A stretch of 64,000 nucleotides of DNA from Hyphomicrobiales bacterium (GTDB taxonomy: Bacteria > Pseudomonadota > Alphaproteobacteria > Rhizobiales > Beijerinckiaceae), in the NCBI GenBank assembly GCA_016716745.1, contig JADJVD010000002.1:134033-198032 (forward strand). Direction: 5' to 3'. The notes beneath the pieces are model-generated. The model was not told the DNA's origin, searched no databases, and was given only the letters and a program-made list of their open reading frames with translations. Below, piece by piece: positions 28,747 to 36,694 of this stretch (positions are counted from its first letter, which is position 1; each line of letters starts with the position of its first letter). The translations under genes and the position numbers were made by a program.

Positions 28747-29781
28747 TCAGCCGAGCCAGAATTTCACCCGCTCGACCATCTTCGTCGTCGAGAGCCCGTA
28801 GCGGTCGTGCAGCGTCGGCAGGGCGCCGGCGTCGAGGAAGGCGTCGGGCAGCCCGATCTGGCGGAAGGCGGGATGCACGCCGGCGCGCATCAGCGCGCCC
28901 GCCGTCGCCTCGCCGAGGCCGCCGACCACGGTGTGGTTTTCGGCGACGACGACGAGACGCCCCGGCTTGGCGCCGGCGGCGGCGACGATTGTCGCCTCGT
29001 CGAGCGGCTTGATCGTGGGAACGTGCAGCACGGCCGCCGAGACGCGATCCTTGTCGAGCGCCTTGGCCGCCTCCAGCGCGCGCATCGTCATCAGGCCGGA
29101 GGAGACGAACAGCACGTCGTTCCCCTCGCGCAGCATCTTCGCTTTGCCGAGTTCGAAGGTGTAGTCGTACTCGTCGAGCACCAGAGGCACGGCGCCGCGC
29201 AGCAGGCGCATGTAGACCGGCCCGTCATGGGCGGCGACAGCGGCGGTCGCCTGCTCGATGTCGCGCGCGTCGCAGGGGTCGATCACCGTCATGTTCGGCA
29301 GGCCGCGGAAGATCGCCAGATCCTCCGTCGCCTGATGGCTCGGCCCGTAGCCCGTCGTCAGGCCCGGCAGGGCGCAAACGATCTTCACCGGCAGGCTCTC
29401 CTCGGCGATGGCCATGCAAATGAAATCGTAGGCGCGGCGCGAGGCGAAGACGGCGTAGGTGGTGGCGAAGGGAACGAAGCCCTCGCGCGCCATGCCGGCG
29501 GCGGCGCCCATCAGCAACTGCTCGGCCATGCCCATCTGGTAGAAGCGGTCGGGATGGGCCTGCGCGAAGACGTGCAGATCGGTGTATTTGGCGAGGTCCG
29601 CCGTCATGCCGACGATGCGGGAATCGCGCTCGGCGAGCTTGGCCAGCGCATGGCCGAAGGGGGCGGCCTGCGTGCGCTGGTCGGCTCCGGCGATGGAGGC
29701 GATCATCGCCGAGGTCTTCAGTTTCGCAGCGGCGGGATCGCGCGGCGGAAACGTCTTCTTGTGGGCGATGCGGGCTCTCAT
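28747..29781 (-). CDS. Transketolase C-terminal subunit (split type)
   Basis: A 344-residue protein with the pyrimidine-binding and C-terminal domains only (TktB-like half). Features are GHALAKLAERDSRIVGMTAD, YQMGMAEQLLMGAAAGMARE, LTTGYGPSHQATEDLAIFRG and AENHTVVGGLGEATAGALMR. The start is the ATG at 29781 (MRARIAHKKTFPP), which overlaps the stop of the N-terminal subunit (CGATGAG). Split transketolases of this kind often act on non-standard ketoses (apulose 4-phosphate and sulfofructose enzymes are known examples). The neighbouring genes here do not identify which. Confidence 0.9.
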   Translation of the reverse strand: MRARIAHKKTFPPRDPAAAKLKTSAMIASIAGADQRTQAAPFGHALAKLAERDSRIVGMTADLAKYTDLHVFAQAHPDRFYQMGMAEQLLMGAAAGMAREGFVPFATTYAVFASRRAYDFICMAIAEESLPVKIVCALPGLTTGYGPSHQATEDLAIFRGLPNMTVIDPCDARDIEQATAAVAAHDGPVYMRLLRGAVPLVLDEYDYTFELGKAKMLREGNDVLFVSSGLMTMRALEAAKALDKDRVSAAVLHVPTIKPLDEATIVAAAGAKPGRLVVVAENHTVVGGLGEATAGALMRAGVHPAFRQIGLPDAFLDAGALPTLHDRYGLSTTKMVERVKFWLG

Positions 29782-30651
29782 CGGCCGGCTCCCGTCAGGT
29801 CTGCGCCGTTGCGGAAGCCCTCGTCGAGCGCGGCCACAGCCTTGTCCCATTCGTCGGCGTCGACGCGGATGAAGTGGTTCTTGTCGCGCGTCTCGAGGAA
29901 GGGCACGCCCTTGCCCATCAGCGTGTCGCAGATGATGGCGCGCGGCTGCGCGCCGGCAGCGCGCGCGCGCCGCGTCGAAGGCGGCGGCGACCGCGTCGAT
30001 GTCGTTGCCGTCGACGCGCTGGGTGTGCCAGCCGAAGGCGCGAAACTTCTCGTGCAGCGGTTCGGCCGACAGCACGGTGGAGGACGGCCCGTCGGCCTGC
30101 TGGTTGTTGACGTCGATCAGCGCGATCAGATTGTCGAGCCGGAAATGGGCGGCCGACATCGCCGCCTCCCAGGTCGATCCCTCGCCGAGTTCGCCGTCCG
30201 ACAGGAGATTGTAGACGAAGGCCGGGTTCTTCTTGCGCTTCAGGCCGAGGCAGGCGCCGACCGCGATTGGCAGGCCTTGCCCGAGCGAACCGCCGGTGAT
30301 CTCCATGCCGGGCGTGTAATGCGCCATGCCGGACATCGGCAGGCGCGAATCGTCGCCGCCGTAGCTCTCCAGTTCCTCGCGCGGCACGATCCCGGCCTCG
30401 ATGAAGGCCGCATAGAGCGCGATCGCGTAATGGCCGATCGACAGGTAGAAGCGGTCGCGCTCCTCCCAGTCGGGATCGTCGGCGCGATAGTTCATCGCGT
30501 GGAAGTAGGCGACGGCGAGCACATCGGCGATGTCGAGCGCCTGCGCGATGTAGCCCTGCCCCTGCACCTGCCCCATGCGCAGGGCGGTGCGGCGAATGGC
30601 GTGGGCGCGCTCGGCGAGGCGGCGGTTATGGCCCGCGGCGGGAGACTCCAT
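29778..30651 (-). CDS. Transketolase N-terminal subunit (split type, frameshifted as given)
   Basis: The TPP diphosphate-binding half of a split transketolase. It contains GQGYIAQALDIADVLAVAYF, EITGGSLGQGLPIAVGACLG, LSDGELGEGSTWEAAMSAAH (residues about 150-169, the GDG-type motif as SDG) and IDVNNQQADGPSS. After VDGNDIDAVAAAFDAARA the frame is lost. The normal ending, ICDTLMGKGVPFLETRDKNH to FRNGADLTGAGR, is in the next frame and stops exactly where the C-subunit starts. The break lies in a GC dinucleotide run at about 29959-29972, so a 2-bp contraction or 1-bp gain explains it. It lies 12 nt from the SDR gene. Confidence 0.85.
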
Positions 30652-30663
30652 GACGCGCGCCCC

Positions 30664-31413
30664 TCAATGAATGTGCATGCCGCCATTGACGTCGATGACG
30701 GCGCCGGTGACGTAGGAGGACAGGTCGGAGGCCAGGAACAGGTAGCAGTTCGCCACGTCCTGCGGCGCGCCGAGCCGGCCGATCGGAACGCCGGCGCGGA
30801 TCGCCTCGAACTGGTCCTCGTTGAGCTTGCCGGCCTGGATGTCGGTGCGAATGAGGCCCGGCGCGACGCAGTTGACGCGCACGCCGTCCGGTCCGAGATC
30901 GCGCGCCATCGCCTTGGCGAGGCCGAGCACGCCGGCCTTGGCGGCCGAGTAGTGCGCGCCGCCGAGAATGCCGCCGCCGCGCTGGGCCGAGACGGAGGAC
31001 ATGCAGGCGATCGAGCCTTGCCTGCGCGCCCGCATGTGCGGCATCGCCGCCTGCGCCAGATGGAAGACGCCCTTCAGGTTGACGTCCTGAATGCGGTCCC
31101 AGTCCGGCTCGGCGATGTCCCACACCTTCACGCCCTGGGTGATCCCGGCGTTGGCGATGACGATGTCGAGCTGGCCGAAGGCCGCGATGGCGGCGGCGAC
31201 GGCGCGCGCGCAATCGGCCTTCTTCGAGACGTCGCCGCCAAGGCCGATATGATCGGGGCCGATCTCGGCGGCCGCCTTGCGGGAGGCCTCGGCGTCGAGG
31301 TCGAGAATGGCGACCCGTGCGCCGTGCGCCGCGAAGGTCTTCGCTGTGCAAAAGCCGATGCCGCGCGCGCCCGCCGCGCCGGAAATGATCGCGGTCTTGC
31401 CCTGCAGCAGCAT
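30664..31413 (-). CDS. Short-chain dehydrogenase/reductase (3-oxoacyl-ACP reductase-like)
   Basis: A 249-residue classical SDR. The Rossmann motif is SGAAGARGIG (11-20), LDLDAE (37-42) prefers NAD by its acidic residue after beta 2, NAG is at 88-90, the catalytic Ser is in MSSVSAQ (about 139-142), and Tyr155-x3-Lys159 is in YSAAK. The C-terminal VTGAVIDVNGGMHIH is typical of polyol or sugar dehydrogenases. It is the first gene of the leftward catabolic operon, divergent from the LysR gene. It may oxidise the imported compound, or a derivative, to the ketone that the transketolase uses; this is inference. Confidence 0.88.
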   Translation of the reverse strand: MLLQGKTAIISGAAGARGIGFCTAKTFAAHGARVAILDLDAEASRKAAAEIGPDHIGLGGDVSKKADCARAVAAAIAAFGQLDIVIANAGITQGVKVWDIAEPDWDRIQDVNLKGVFHLAQAAMPHMRARRQGSIACMSSVSAQRGGGILGGAHYSAAKAGVLGLAKAMARDLGPDGVRVNCVAPGLIRTDIQAGKLNEDQFEAIRAGVPIGRLGAPQDVANCYLFLASDLSSYVTGAVIDVNGGMHIH

Positions 31414-31506
31414 GTCGTTTCCTCCGGTTTTTCAGGCGACGTTTTTATGGACGGGCACGATGCCGGGCGGACGGGCGATTGGAAAACGCGAAAATACACC
31501 TATCGT

Positions 31507-31519
31507 TGAATCCAATTCA
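31507..31519. promoter_or_regulatory. Candidate LysR-type T-N11-A box
   Basis: TGAATCCAATTCA is a 5-bp perfect inverted repeat with a 3-nt centre and fits the T-N11-A rule. It lies 18 nt upstream of the lysR start and about 95 nt from the SDR start in the divergent promoter region. An ATTGGA about 30 nt to the left (31478-31483) mirrors its TCCAAT and might be a second contact site. Confidence 0.5.
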
Positions 31520-31536
31520 TCGAAGGGAGGACGCCC

Positions 31537-32421
31537 GTGCTGCGACAGCTGCCGCTCGGCGCGCTGCGCGCTTTCGAGGCCGCCGCCCGCACGGGCTCGT
31601 TTCGCGCGGCCGGCGAGGAACTTGCGATCTCCGCCTCGGCGATCAGCCACGCCATCCGCAAGCTCGAGGATCTGATCGGCGCAGGGTTGTTCGAGCGGGA
31701 GGGGCGCGCTGTCCGCCTCAACGCCGCCGGCGAGACGTTGCTGCGTCACGTCGCCTCGGGGTTCGAGGAATTGCGCCACGGGCTGGAGGTCGTTTCGGCG
31801 CGGCAGATGAATCTGCTTCGCCTGCACTGCGCGCCATCGCTGGCGGCGCAATGGCTGCTGCCGCGCCTGCCGCGGCTGATCGCCGACGCGCCGGGCCTCA
31901 CCGTCCGCCTCTCGGCCGGCACGGATTACCCGAAGTTCCATGCCGACGAGTTCGACGCCGACATCCGCTACGGTCGCCCGCGCGCCGAGGGGCTGGCGGC
32001 GCTGCCGCTCGGCGAGGAGACGGTGACGCCGCTCTGCGCGCCGGCGCTCGCGGCGCGGCTGCGGACGCCGGCCGATCTCTACGATCTCGAGCTGATCGAG
32101 AGCGACAACAAGCAAGTGCGCTGGACAGACTGGTTCGCCGCCAACGGCCTGCGCGCGCCCTCGCCGCGCGGCTCCCGCTTCGACCGTTCCTTCATGGCGA
32201 TCGCGGCGGCGGCGGACGGGCTCGGCGTCGCGCTGGAATCGACGCGACTGGCCGAGCGCGAGCTCGACGCGGGGCGGCTCGTCGCGCCGCTGCGCGAATG
32301 TTCGGTCGACATTCGCTATGTCGGCCACTTCCTCGTCTACCCGCCGCGCGCCCGGTCCAATCGCGCGTTGCGGACGTTCGAGACATGGCTCTTCGCACAA
32401 CTCGGATTGACGCGCGGGTGA
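31537..32421 (+). CDS. LysR-family transcriptional regulator (GcvA-like)
   Basis: A 294-residue regulator. The winged HTH is in LRAFEAAARTGSFRAAGEEL, AISASAISHAIRKLEDLIGA and GLFEREGRAVRLNAAGETLL. The effector domain starts near residue 90 (NLLRLHCAPSLAAQWLLPRL), like GcvA-type LysR proteins. The start is GTG at 31537 with GGGAGG 7 nt upstream. It is divergent from the SDR-transketolase-TRAP operon across 123 nt containing a T-N11-A box, so it probably activates that operon in response to its substrate. It is followed by the nirS promoter region. Confidence 0.9.
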   Translation: MLRQLPLGALRAFEAAARTGSFRAAGEELAISASAISHAIRKLEDLIGAGLFEREGRAVRLNAAGETLLRHVASGFEELRHGLEVVSARQMNLLRLHCAPSLAAQWLLPRLPRLIADAPGLTVRLSAGTDYPKFHADEFDADIRYGRPRAEGLAALPLGEETVTPLCAPALAARLRTPADLYDLELIESDNKQVRWTDWFAANGLRAPSPRGSRFDRSFMAIAAAADGLGVALESTRLAERELDAGRLVAPLRECSVDIRYVGHFLVYPPRARSNRALRTFETWLFAQLGLTRG

Positions 32422-32454
32422 CCGGCGTCCGCGCGCTGCGGCGCCGTGACGCGC

Positions 32455-32468
32455 TTATCAATCATCAA
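32455..32468 (+). promoter_or_regulatory. FNR/NNR-type box upstream of nirS
   Basis: TTATC-AATC-ATCAA matches the FNR/Dnr/Nnr consensus TTGAT-N4-ATCAA in eight of ten positions, with a perfect right half. It ends 63 nt before the nirS ATG, a suitable distance for a class II promoter with a short leader. It shares the AATC or AATT centre with the two boxes in front of the nor genes. Confidence 0.65.
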
Positions 32469-32531
32469 GGCGACCCTTGCCTCCCCGACTAACGTCCGGC
32501 CAGTCCGGATCAGTCCCAGGAGACGCACGGA

Positions 32532-34313
32532 ATGACCGCCAAACTTCGACTTCTCGCTCTCGCCGCCGGGCTTGCGGCGCCTGCCTTGCTGGCGACGGGG
32601 ATCCTCACCGCCAACGCGCAGCAGGCCGCGCCCGCGGCTCCCCCGTCCGCGGCGACCACCGGCGACGCGCATGCGCTGACGCCCGGCAACAAATACGAAG
32701 GCCAGTCCAAGGGAGACCAGATCTCCAAGGAGGCGATGTCGCAGGTGGGCGCCGCGCCCGGCGTTCCGACTTTGACGGCGGCCGAATTCGACGAAGCCAA
32801 GACGATCTACTTCCAGCGCTGCGCCGGTTGCCACGGCGTGTTGCGCAAAGGCGCCACCGGCAAGCCGCTGACCCCGAACATCACGCGCGATCGCGGCCTC
32901 GAGACGCTGAAGGCGTTCATCACCTACGGCTCGGCCGCCGGCATGCCGAACTGGGGCACCTCGGGCGAACTCACCGAGGCGCAGGTCGATCTGATGGCGC
33001 GCTACATCATGAACGAACCGCCGCAGCCGCCGGAATTCGGCATGAAGGAGATGAAGGCGACCTGGAAGGTCATCGTCCCGCCTGAGAAGCGGCCGACGAA
33101 GAAAATGAACAACATCGACATTGAGAACCTGTTCTCGGTGACGCTGCGCGACAGCGGCGAGGTCGCGCTGATCGACGGCGGCACGTACGAGATCGTCAAC
33201 ATCGTGAAGACGGGTTACGCCGTCCACATCTCGCGCATCTCCGCCTCCGGCCGCTATCTCTACGTCATCGGCCGCGACGCGAAAATCAACCTCATCGACC
33301 TGTGGATGGAGAAGCCCGACAACGTCGCCGAGATCCGCGTCGGCCTCGAGGCGCGTTCGGTCGAGACCTCGAAGTACAAGGGATGGGAGGACAAGCTCGC
33401 CATCGCCGGCTCCTACTGGCCGCCGCAATACGTCATCATGAAGGGCGACACGCTGGAGCCGCTGAAGATCCAGTCGACGCGCGGCATGGTCTACGACGAG
33501 CAGGAGTTCCATCCCGAGCCGCGCGTCGCCTCGATCGTGGCGTCGCACTTCCATCCGGAATTCGTCGTCAACATCAAGGAGACCGGCAAGATCCAGCTCG
33601 TCAACTATCAGGACCTGAAGAACCTGAAGGTGACCGAGATCGAGGCCGAGCGCTTCCTGCACGACGGCGGCTTCGACATGAGCGGCCGCTACTTCCTCGT
33701 CGCCGCCAACGCGCGCAACCGCGTCGCCGTGGTCGACACCAAGGAGGACAAGCTCGCCGCCCTGATCGACGTCGGCGCGACGCCGCATCCGGGCCGCGGC
33801 GCCAACTTCACGCACAAGAAGTTCGGTCCGGTGTGGGCCACGAGCCATCTCGGCGGCGAGGAAATCGTGCTGATCGGAACCGATCCCGAGAAGCACAAGG
33901 ACAACGCCTGGAAGGTGGTGCAGAAGCTCGAGGGGCAGGGCGGCGGATCGCTGTTCATCAAGACGCATCCGAAGTCCCGCAATCTGTGGGTGGACACTCC
34001 GCTGAACAACGAGGCCGCCGTCTCGACGACGGTCGCGGTGTTCGATCTCGACAATCTCGACAAGCCTAAGGCGGTGCTGCCGATCGCTGAATGGGCGGGC
34101 ATCAAGGACGGGGCGCGCCGCGTCGTGCAGCCCGAATACAACAAGCAGGGCACGGAGGTGTGGTTCTCGGTGTGGAACGCCAAGAATCAGGAGTCGGCGA
34201 TCGTCGTCGTCGACGACAAGACTCGCACCTTGAAGAAGGTCATCAAGGATCCGCGCCTGATCACGCCGACCGGCAAGTTCAACGTCCATAACACCCAGAA
34301 GGACGTGTACTGA
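32532..34313 (+). CDS. nirS: Cytochrome cd1 nitrite reductase NirS
   Basis: A 593-residue periplasmic enzyme reducing nitrite to NO, with a Sec-type signal (about residues 1-29). The cytochrome c domain carries heme c at Cys97-x2-Cys100-His101 (QRCAGCHGVLRKG) with a probable Met138 ligand (GMPNWG). The eight-bladed d1 domain keeps His232 (GYAVHISRISASG) as the d1 ligand and His377 (FLHDGG) and His419 (TPHPGRGANF). These lie exactly 50 residues after His182, His327 and His369 of the Pseudomonas aeruginosa enzyme, so the catalytic site is intact. It is the first gene of the nir cluster, behind an NNR-like box. Confidence 0.97.
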   Translation: MTAKLRLLALAAGLAAPALLATGILTANAQQAAPAAPPSAATTGDAHALTPGNKYEGQSKGDQISKEAMSQVGAAPGVPTLTAAEFDEAKTIYFQRCAGCHGVLRKGATGKPLTPNITRDRGLETLKAFITYGSAAGMPNWGTSGELTEAQVDLMARYIMNEPPQPPEFGMKEMKATWKVIVPPEKRPTKKMNNIDIENLFSVTLRDSGEVALIDGGTYEIVNIVKTGYAVHISRISASGRYLYVIGRDAKINLIDLWMEKPDNVAEIRVGLEARSVETSKYKGWEDKLAIAGSYWPPQYVIMKGDTLEPLKIQSTRGMVYDEQEFHPEPRVASIVASHFHPEFVVNIKETGKIQLVNYQDLKNLKVTEIEAERFLHDGGFDMSGRYFLVAANARNRVAVVDTKEDKLAALIDVGATPHPGRGANFTHKKFGPVWATSHLGGEEIVLIGTDPEKHKDNAWKVVQKLEGQGGGSLFIKTHPKSRNLWVDTPLNNEAAVSTTVAVFDLDNLDKPKAVLPIAEWAGIKDGARRVVQPEYNKQGTEVWFSVWNAKNQESAIVVVDDKTRTLKKVIKDPRLITPTGKFNVHNTQKDVY

Positions 34314-34326
34314 CCCGACCCCCGAC

Positions 34327-34377
34327 GCGGAGCAAGTCTCCGCGCGCCAAAGCCCGTCGCCCCGCAAGGGCGGCGGG
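34327..34377 (+). terminator. Two tandem hairpins between nirS and nirE
   Basis: The first hairpin is GCGGAG-CAAGT-CTCCGC (34327-34343). The second is CCCGTCGCCC-CGCAA-GGGCGGCGGG (34353-34377), ten pairs with one G-U. No long T-tract follows (TCGTTCATC), so this looks more like an attenuator or a 3' stabiliser of the abundant nirS message than a full terminator. The nirE start is 24 nt beyond. Confidence 0.5.
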
Positions 34378-34400
34378 TCGTTCATCCGGGGAGAGCTTCG

Positions 34401-35249
34401 ATGCAGACTCAAGAGCAGCGGCGCGAGGCGGAGGGGCCGGTCGTCCATCTCGTCGGCGCCGGGCCGGGCGATCCCGAACTTCTCACCCTGCGCGCCGTGC
34501 GCGCGCTCGCTCAGGCGGACGTCATCGTGCACGACCGTCTCGTCTCGGACGCGGTGCTGAAGGTCGCGCCCGACCATGTGATGCGCATCTCGGTCGGCAA
34601 GGCGCCGGGCAAGCATTCCTACAGCCAGAGCGACATCAACGCGCTGCTCGTGCATCTGGCCCGGCAGGGCAAGAAGCGCATCGTGCGGCTGAAGGGCGGC
34701 GACCCGTTCGTGTTCGGCCGCGCCTGCGAGGAAATCGAGGCGCTGGAGGCGGCCGGAATCGCCTGGATGGCGACGCCCGGCGTCACCGCCGCGCAGGGCT
34801 GCGCGGCTTCCGCGCGCGTGCCGCTGACGCATCGCGGCCTCGCCCGCTCGCTGCGCTTCGTCACCGGCCATTGCCGCGCCGACGAGCCGCTCGATCTCGA
34901 CTGGGCGGGCCTGGCCGATCCGCAGACCACCATCGTCTTCTACATGGGCCACGCCGCCGCGCCCGAACTGTCGCGCAAGCTGATCGAGCACGGGCTGTCG
35001 CCGTCGACGCCGGTCCTGTGCGTCAGTCAGGGCACCATGCCCGGCGAGCGACGCCTGTTCACGAGGCTCAACAGACTACCGCGCGATCTCGCGGAGGCCG
35101 GCCTGCCGAGCCCCATCCTCATCATGATCGGCGAGGCGATCGGCTGGCGCGCCTCGCCTCACGCAACCGACGGACGATTCGATGAAGCGATGCCTCGTGC
35201 TGGCGAGCCTGCTCTTGACGAGCGCGGCGAGCCAGGCCGCGCGCGCTGA
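34401..35249 (+). CDS. nirE: Uroporphyrinogen-III C-methyltransferase NirE
   Basis: A 282-residue SAM-dependent methyltransferase (SUMT) that makes precorrin-2 from uroporphyrinogen III, the first committed step towards heme d1. Signatures are VHLVGAGPGDPELLTLRAVR at the N-terminus, DVIVHDRLVSDAVL, RLKGGDPFVFGRACEEIEAL, and the SAM site GVTAAQGCAASARVPLTHRG. A C-terminal tail of about 30 residues is unlike the family and overlaps the start of nirC by 68 nt. It is the second gene of the nir cluster, after a pair of hairpins. Confidence 0.93.
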   Translation: MQTQEQRREAEGPVVHLVGAGPGDPELLTLRAVRALAQADVIVHDRLVSDAVLKVAPDHVMRISVGKAPGKHSYSQSDINALLVHLARQGKKRIVRLKGGDPFVFGRACEEIEALEAAGIAWMATPGVTAAQGCAASARVPLTHRGLARSLRFVTGHCRADEPLDLDWAGLADPQTTIVFYMGHAAAPELSRKLIEHGLSPSTPVLCVSQGTMPGERRLFTRLNRLPRDLAEAGLPSPILIMIGEAIGWRASPHATDGRFDEAMPRAGEPALDERGEPGRAR

Positions 35250-35496
35250 CGTCGACCGCGCGCGCCTCGCCGATCTCGTGAGGCAGGATTGCGGCTCCTG
35301 CCACGGGCTGACGCTGAAGGGCGGCCTTGGCCGGCCGCTGACGGCGGAGGCGCTGGCGCATTTCCCTGTCGAGACGGTGCGCGACATCATTCTCGATGGG
35401 CTGCCCGGAACGCCGATGCCGCCGTGGCGTCCCTTGCTGAGCGTCGAGGAAGCGTCCGCCATCGCGGACATGCTGAAACGCGGAGACACGAAATGA
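35182..35496 (+). CDS. nirC: Small periplasmic cytochrome c NirC
   Basis: A 104-residue c-type cytochrome. A signal peptide (KRCLVLASLLLTSAASQAARA) is followed by a single heme site Cys37-x2-Cys40-His41 (RQDCGSCHGLTLKGG) and a likely Met ligand in PGTPMPPW. NirC donates electrons to NirS or takes part in heme d1 maturation (side-chain oxidation with NirN/NirF is proposed). It starts within the 3' end of nirE, and its stop overlaps the nirF ATG, so translation is coupled. Confidence 0.88.
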   Translation: MKRCLVLASLLLTSAASQAARADVDRARLADLVRQDCGSCHGLTLKGGLGRPLTAEALAHFPVETVRDIILDGLPGTPMPPWRPLLSVEEASAIADMLKRGDTK

Positions 35497-36686
35497 TCGA
35501 TCGCCGCAGCCTCATCGCCGCCCTGCCGCTGCTCGGCGCCGCGCCGGCGCGCGCGGCCGGGCCGGCGCCTTGCGTCGCGACGCGCGGCACGGGCGATCTC
35601 GGCGTCGTCATCGAGCGGGCGACGGGCTCGATCCTGATCGTCGAGACGACGGGCCGCAGCGTTCTGGCGCGCGTCGAGGGGCTCGGCGATCTCTCGCACG
35701 CCTCGCTCTGCGTCTCGCGCGACGAACGCTACGCCTATGTGTTCGGCCGCGACGGCGGTCTGACGAAGGTCGATCTCCTCGAAGCGCGAATCGACAAGCG
35801 CATCGTTCAGGGCGGCAACTCAATCGGCGGCGCGATCTCGGACGACGGCGCGCTCGTCGCCGTCTCGAATTACGAGCCGGGCGGCGTGCGCGTGTTCGAC
35901 GCGCAGACGCTCGCGCTGGTCGCCGACGTTCCCGCCGTCGGCCCCGGCGGCCTGCCGTCCAAGACGGTCGGCCTCGTCGACATTCCCGGCCGCGCCTTCG
36001 TCTACGCGCTCTACGACGCGGGCGAGATCTGGCGTCTCGAATTGCCGAAGGGGCGCGAACCGCGCGTGACGCGGCTCGCCGGCGTCGGCAAGCTGCCCTA
36101 CGACGCCAACGTCACGGCCGACGGGCGCCACTACTTCGCGGGCCTGTTCGGCGAGGATGGCGTCGCCCATGTCGATCTGTGGAAGGAGCCGCTCGCCGCC
36201 GCGCGCGTTCTCGAGGGATACGGCAAGGGCGAGGCGCCGCTGCCGGTCTACAAGATGCCGCATTACGAGGGCTGGGGATCGACGCAGAACCGCCTGTTCC
36301 TGCCCGCCATCGGGCGCGACGAACTGATCGTCATCGATCTCGACACGCTGAAGGAGGCCGGCCGCGTCAAGACATGGGGCCAGCCCGTCTTCGCGGTGGC
36401 GCGGCCGGACGGTCGACATGTGTGGGTCAACTACGCGCATCCGAAGAACGGCGTCGTCGAAGTCGTCGACGCGCTCTCGCTCGAGATCGTTCGCCGCATC
36501 GAGCCGGGGCCGGCCGTGCTGCATCTGGAGTTCACGCCGCGCGGCCACGAAGTGTGGGTGTCGGCGCGCGATGCGGACGCCGTCGTCGTCTACGACACGC
36601 GGACCTTCGCCGAAGTCGCACGCCTGCCGGCGCGCAAGCCGTCCGGCATCTTCTTCACCGCGCGCGCACACATGATCGGAAAGTGA
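35493..36686 (+). CDS. nirF: Heme d1 biosynthesis protein NirF
   Basis: A 397-residue periplasmic beta-propeller related to the d1 domain of NirS. The N-terminus MIDRRSLIAALPLLGAAPARA has a twin-arginine-like start and an Ala-x-Ala cleavage site, so it may use Tat or Sec export. Family segments are RGTGDLGVVIERATGSILIV, VFGRDGGLTKVDLLEARIDK, QGGNSIGGAISDDGALVAVS, YDANVTADGRHYFAGLFGED and KPSGIFFTARAHMIGK. NirF acts late in the pathway, on dihydro-heme d1 handling. Its start overlaps the nirC stop. Confidence 0.93.
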   Translation: MIDRRSLIAALPLLGAAPARAAGPAPCVATRGTGDLGVVIERATGSILIVETTGRSVLARVEGLGDLSHASLCVSRDERYAYVFGRDGGLTKVDLLEARIDKRIVQGGNSIGGAISDDGALVAVSNYEPGGVRVFDAQTLALVADVPAVGPGGLPSKTVGLVDIPGRAFVYALYDAGEIWRLELPKGREPRVTRLAGVGKLPYDANVTADGRHYFAGLFGEDGVAHVDLWKEPLAAARVLEGYGKGEAPLPVYKMPHYEGWGSTQNRLFLPAIGRDELIVIDLDTLKEAGRVKTWGQPVFAVARPDGRHVWVNYAHPKNGVVEVVDALSLEIVRRIEPGPAVLHLEFTPRGHEVWVSARDADAVVVYDTRTFAEVARLPARKPSGIFFTARAHMIGK

Positions 36687-36694
36687 GACGGCCG

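Noticed and set aside
32337..34991. An 884-codon open frame on the minus strand opposite nirS and nirE
   Set aside because: It is antisense to fully conserved NirS; the composition is rich in Asp, His, Arg and Val from reversed codons, with no domain.
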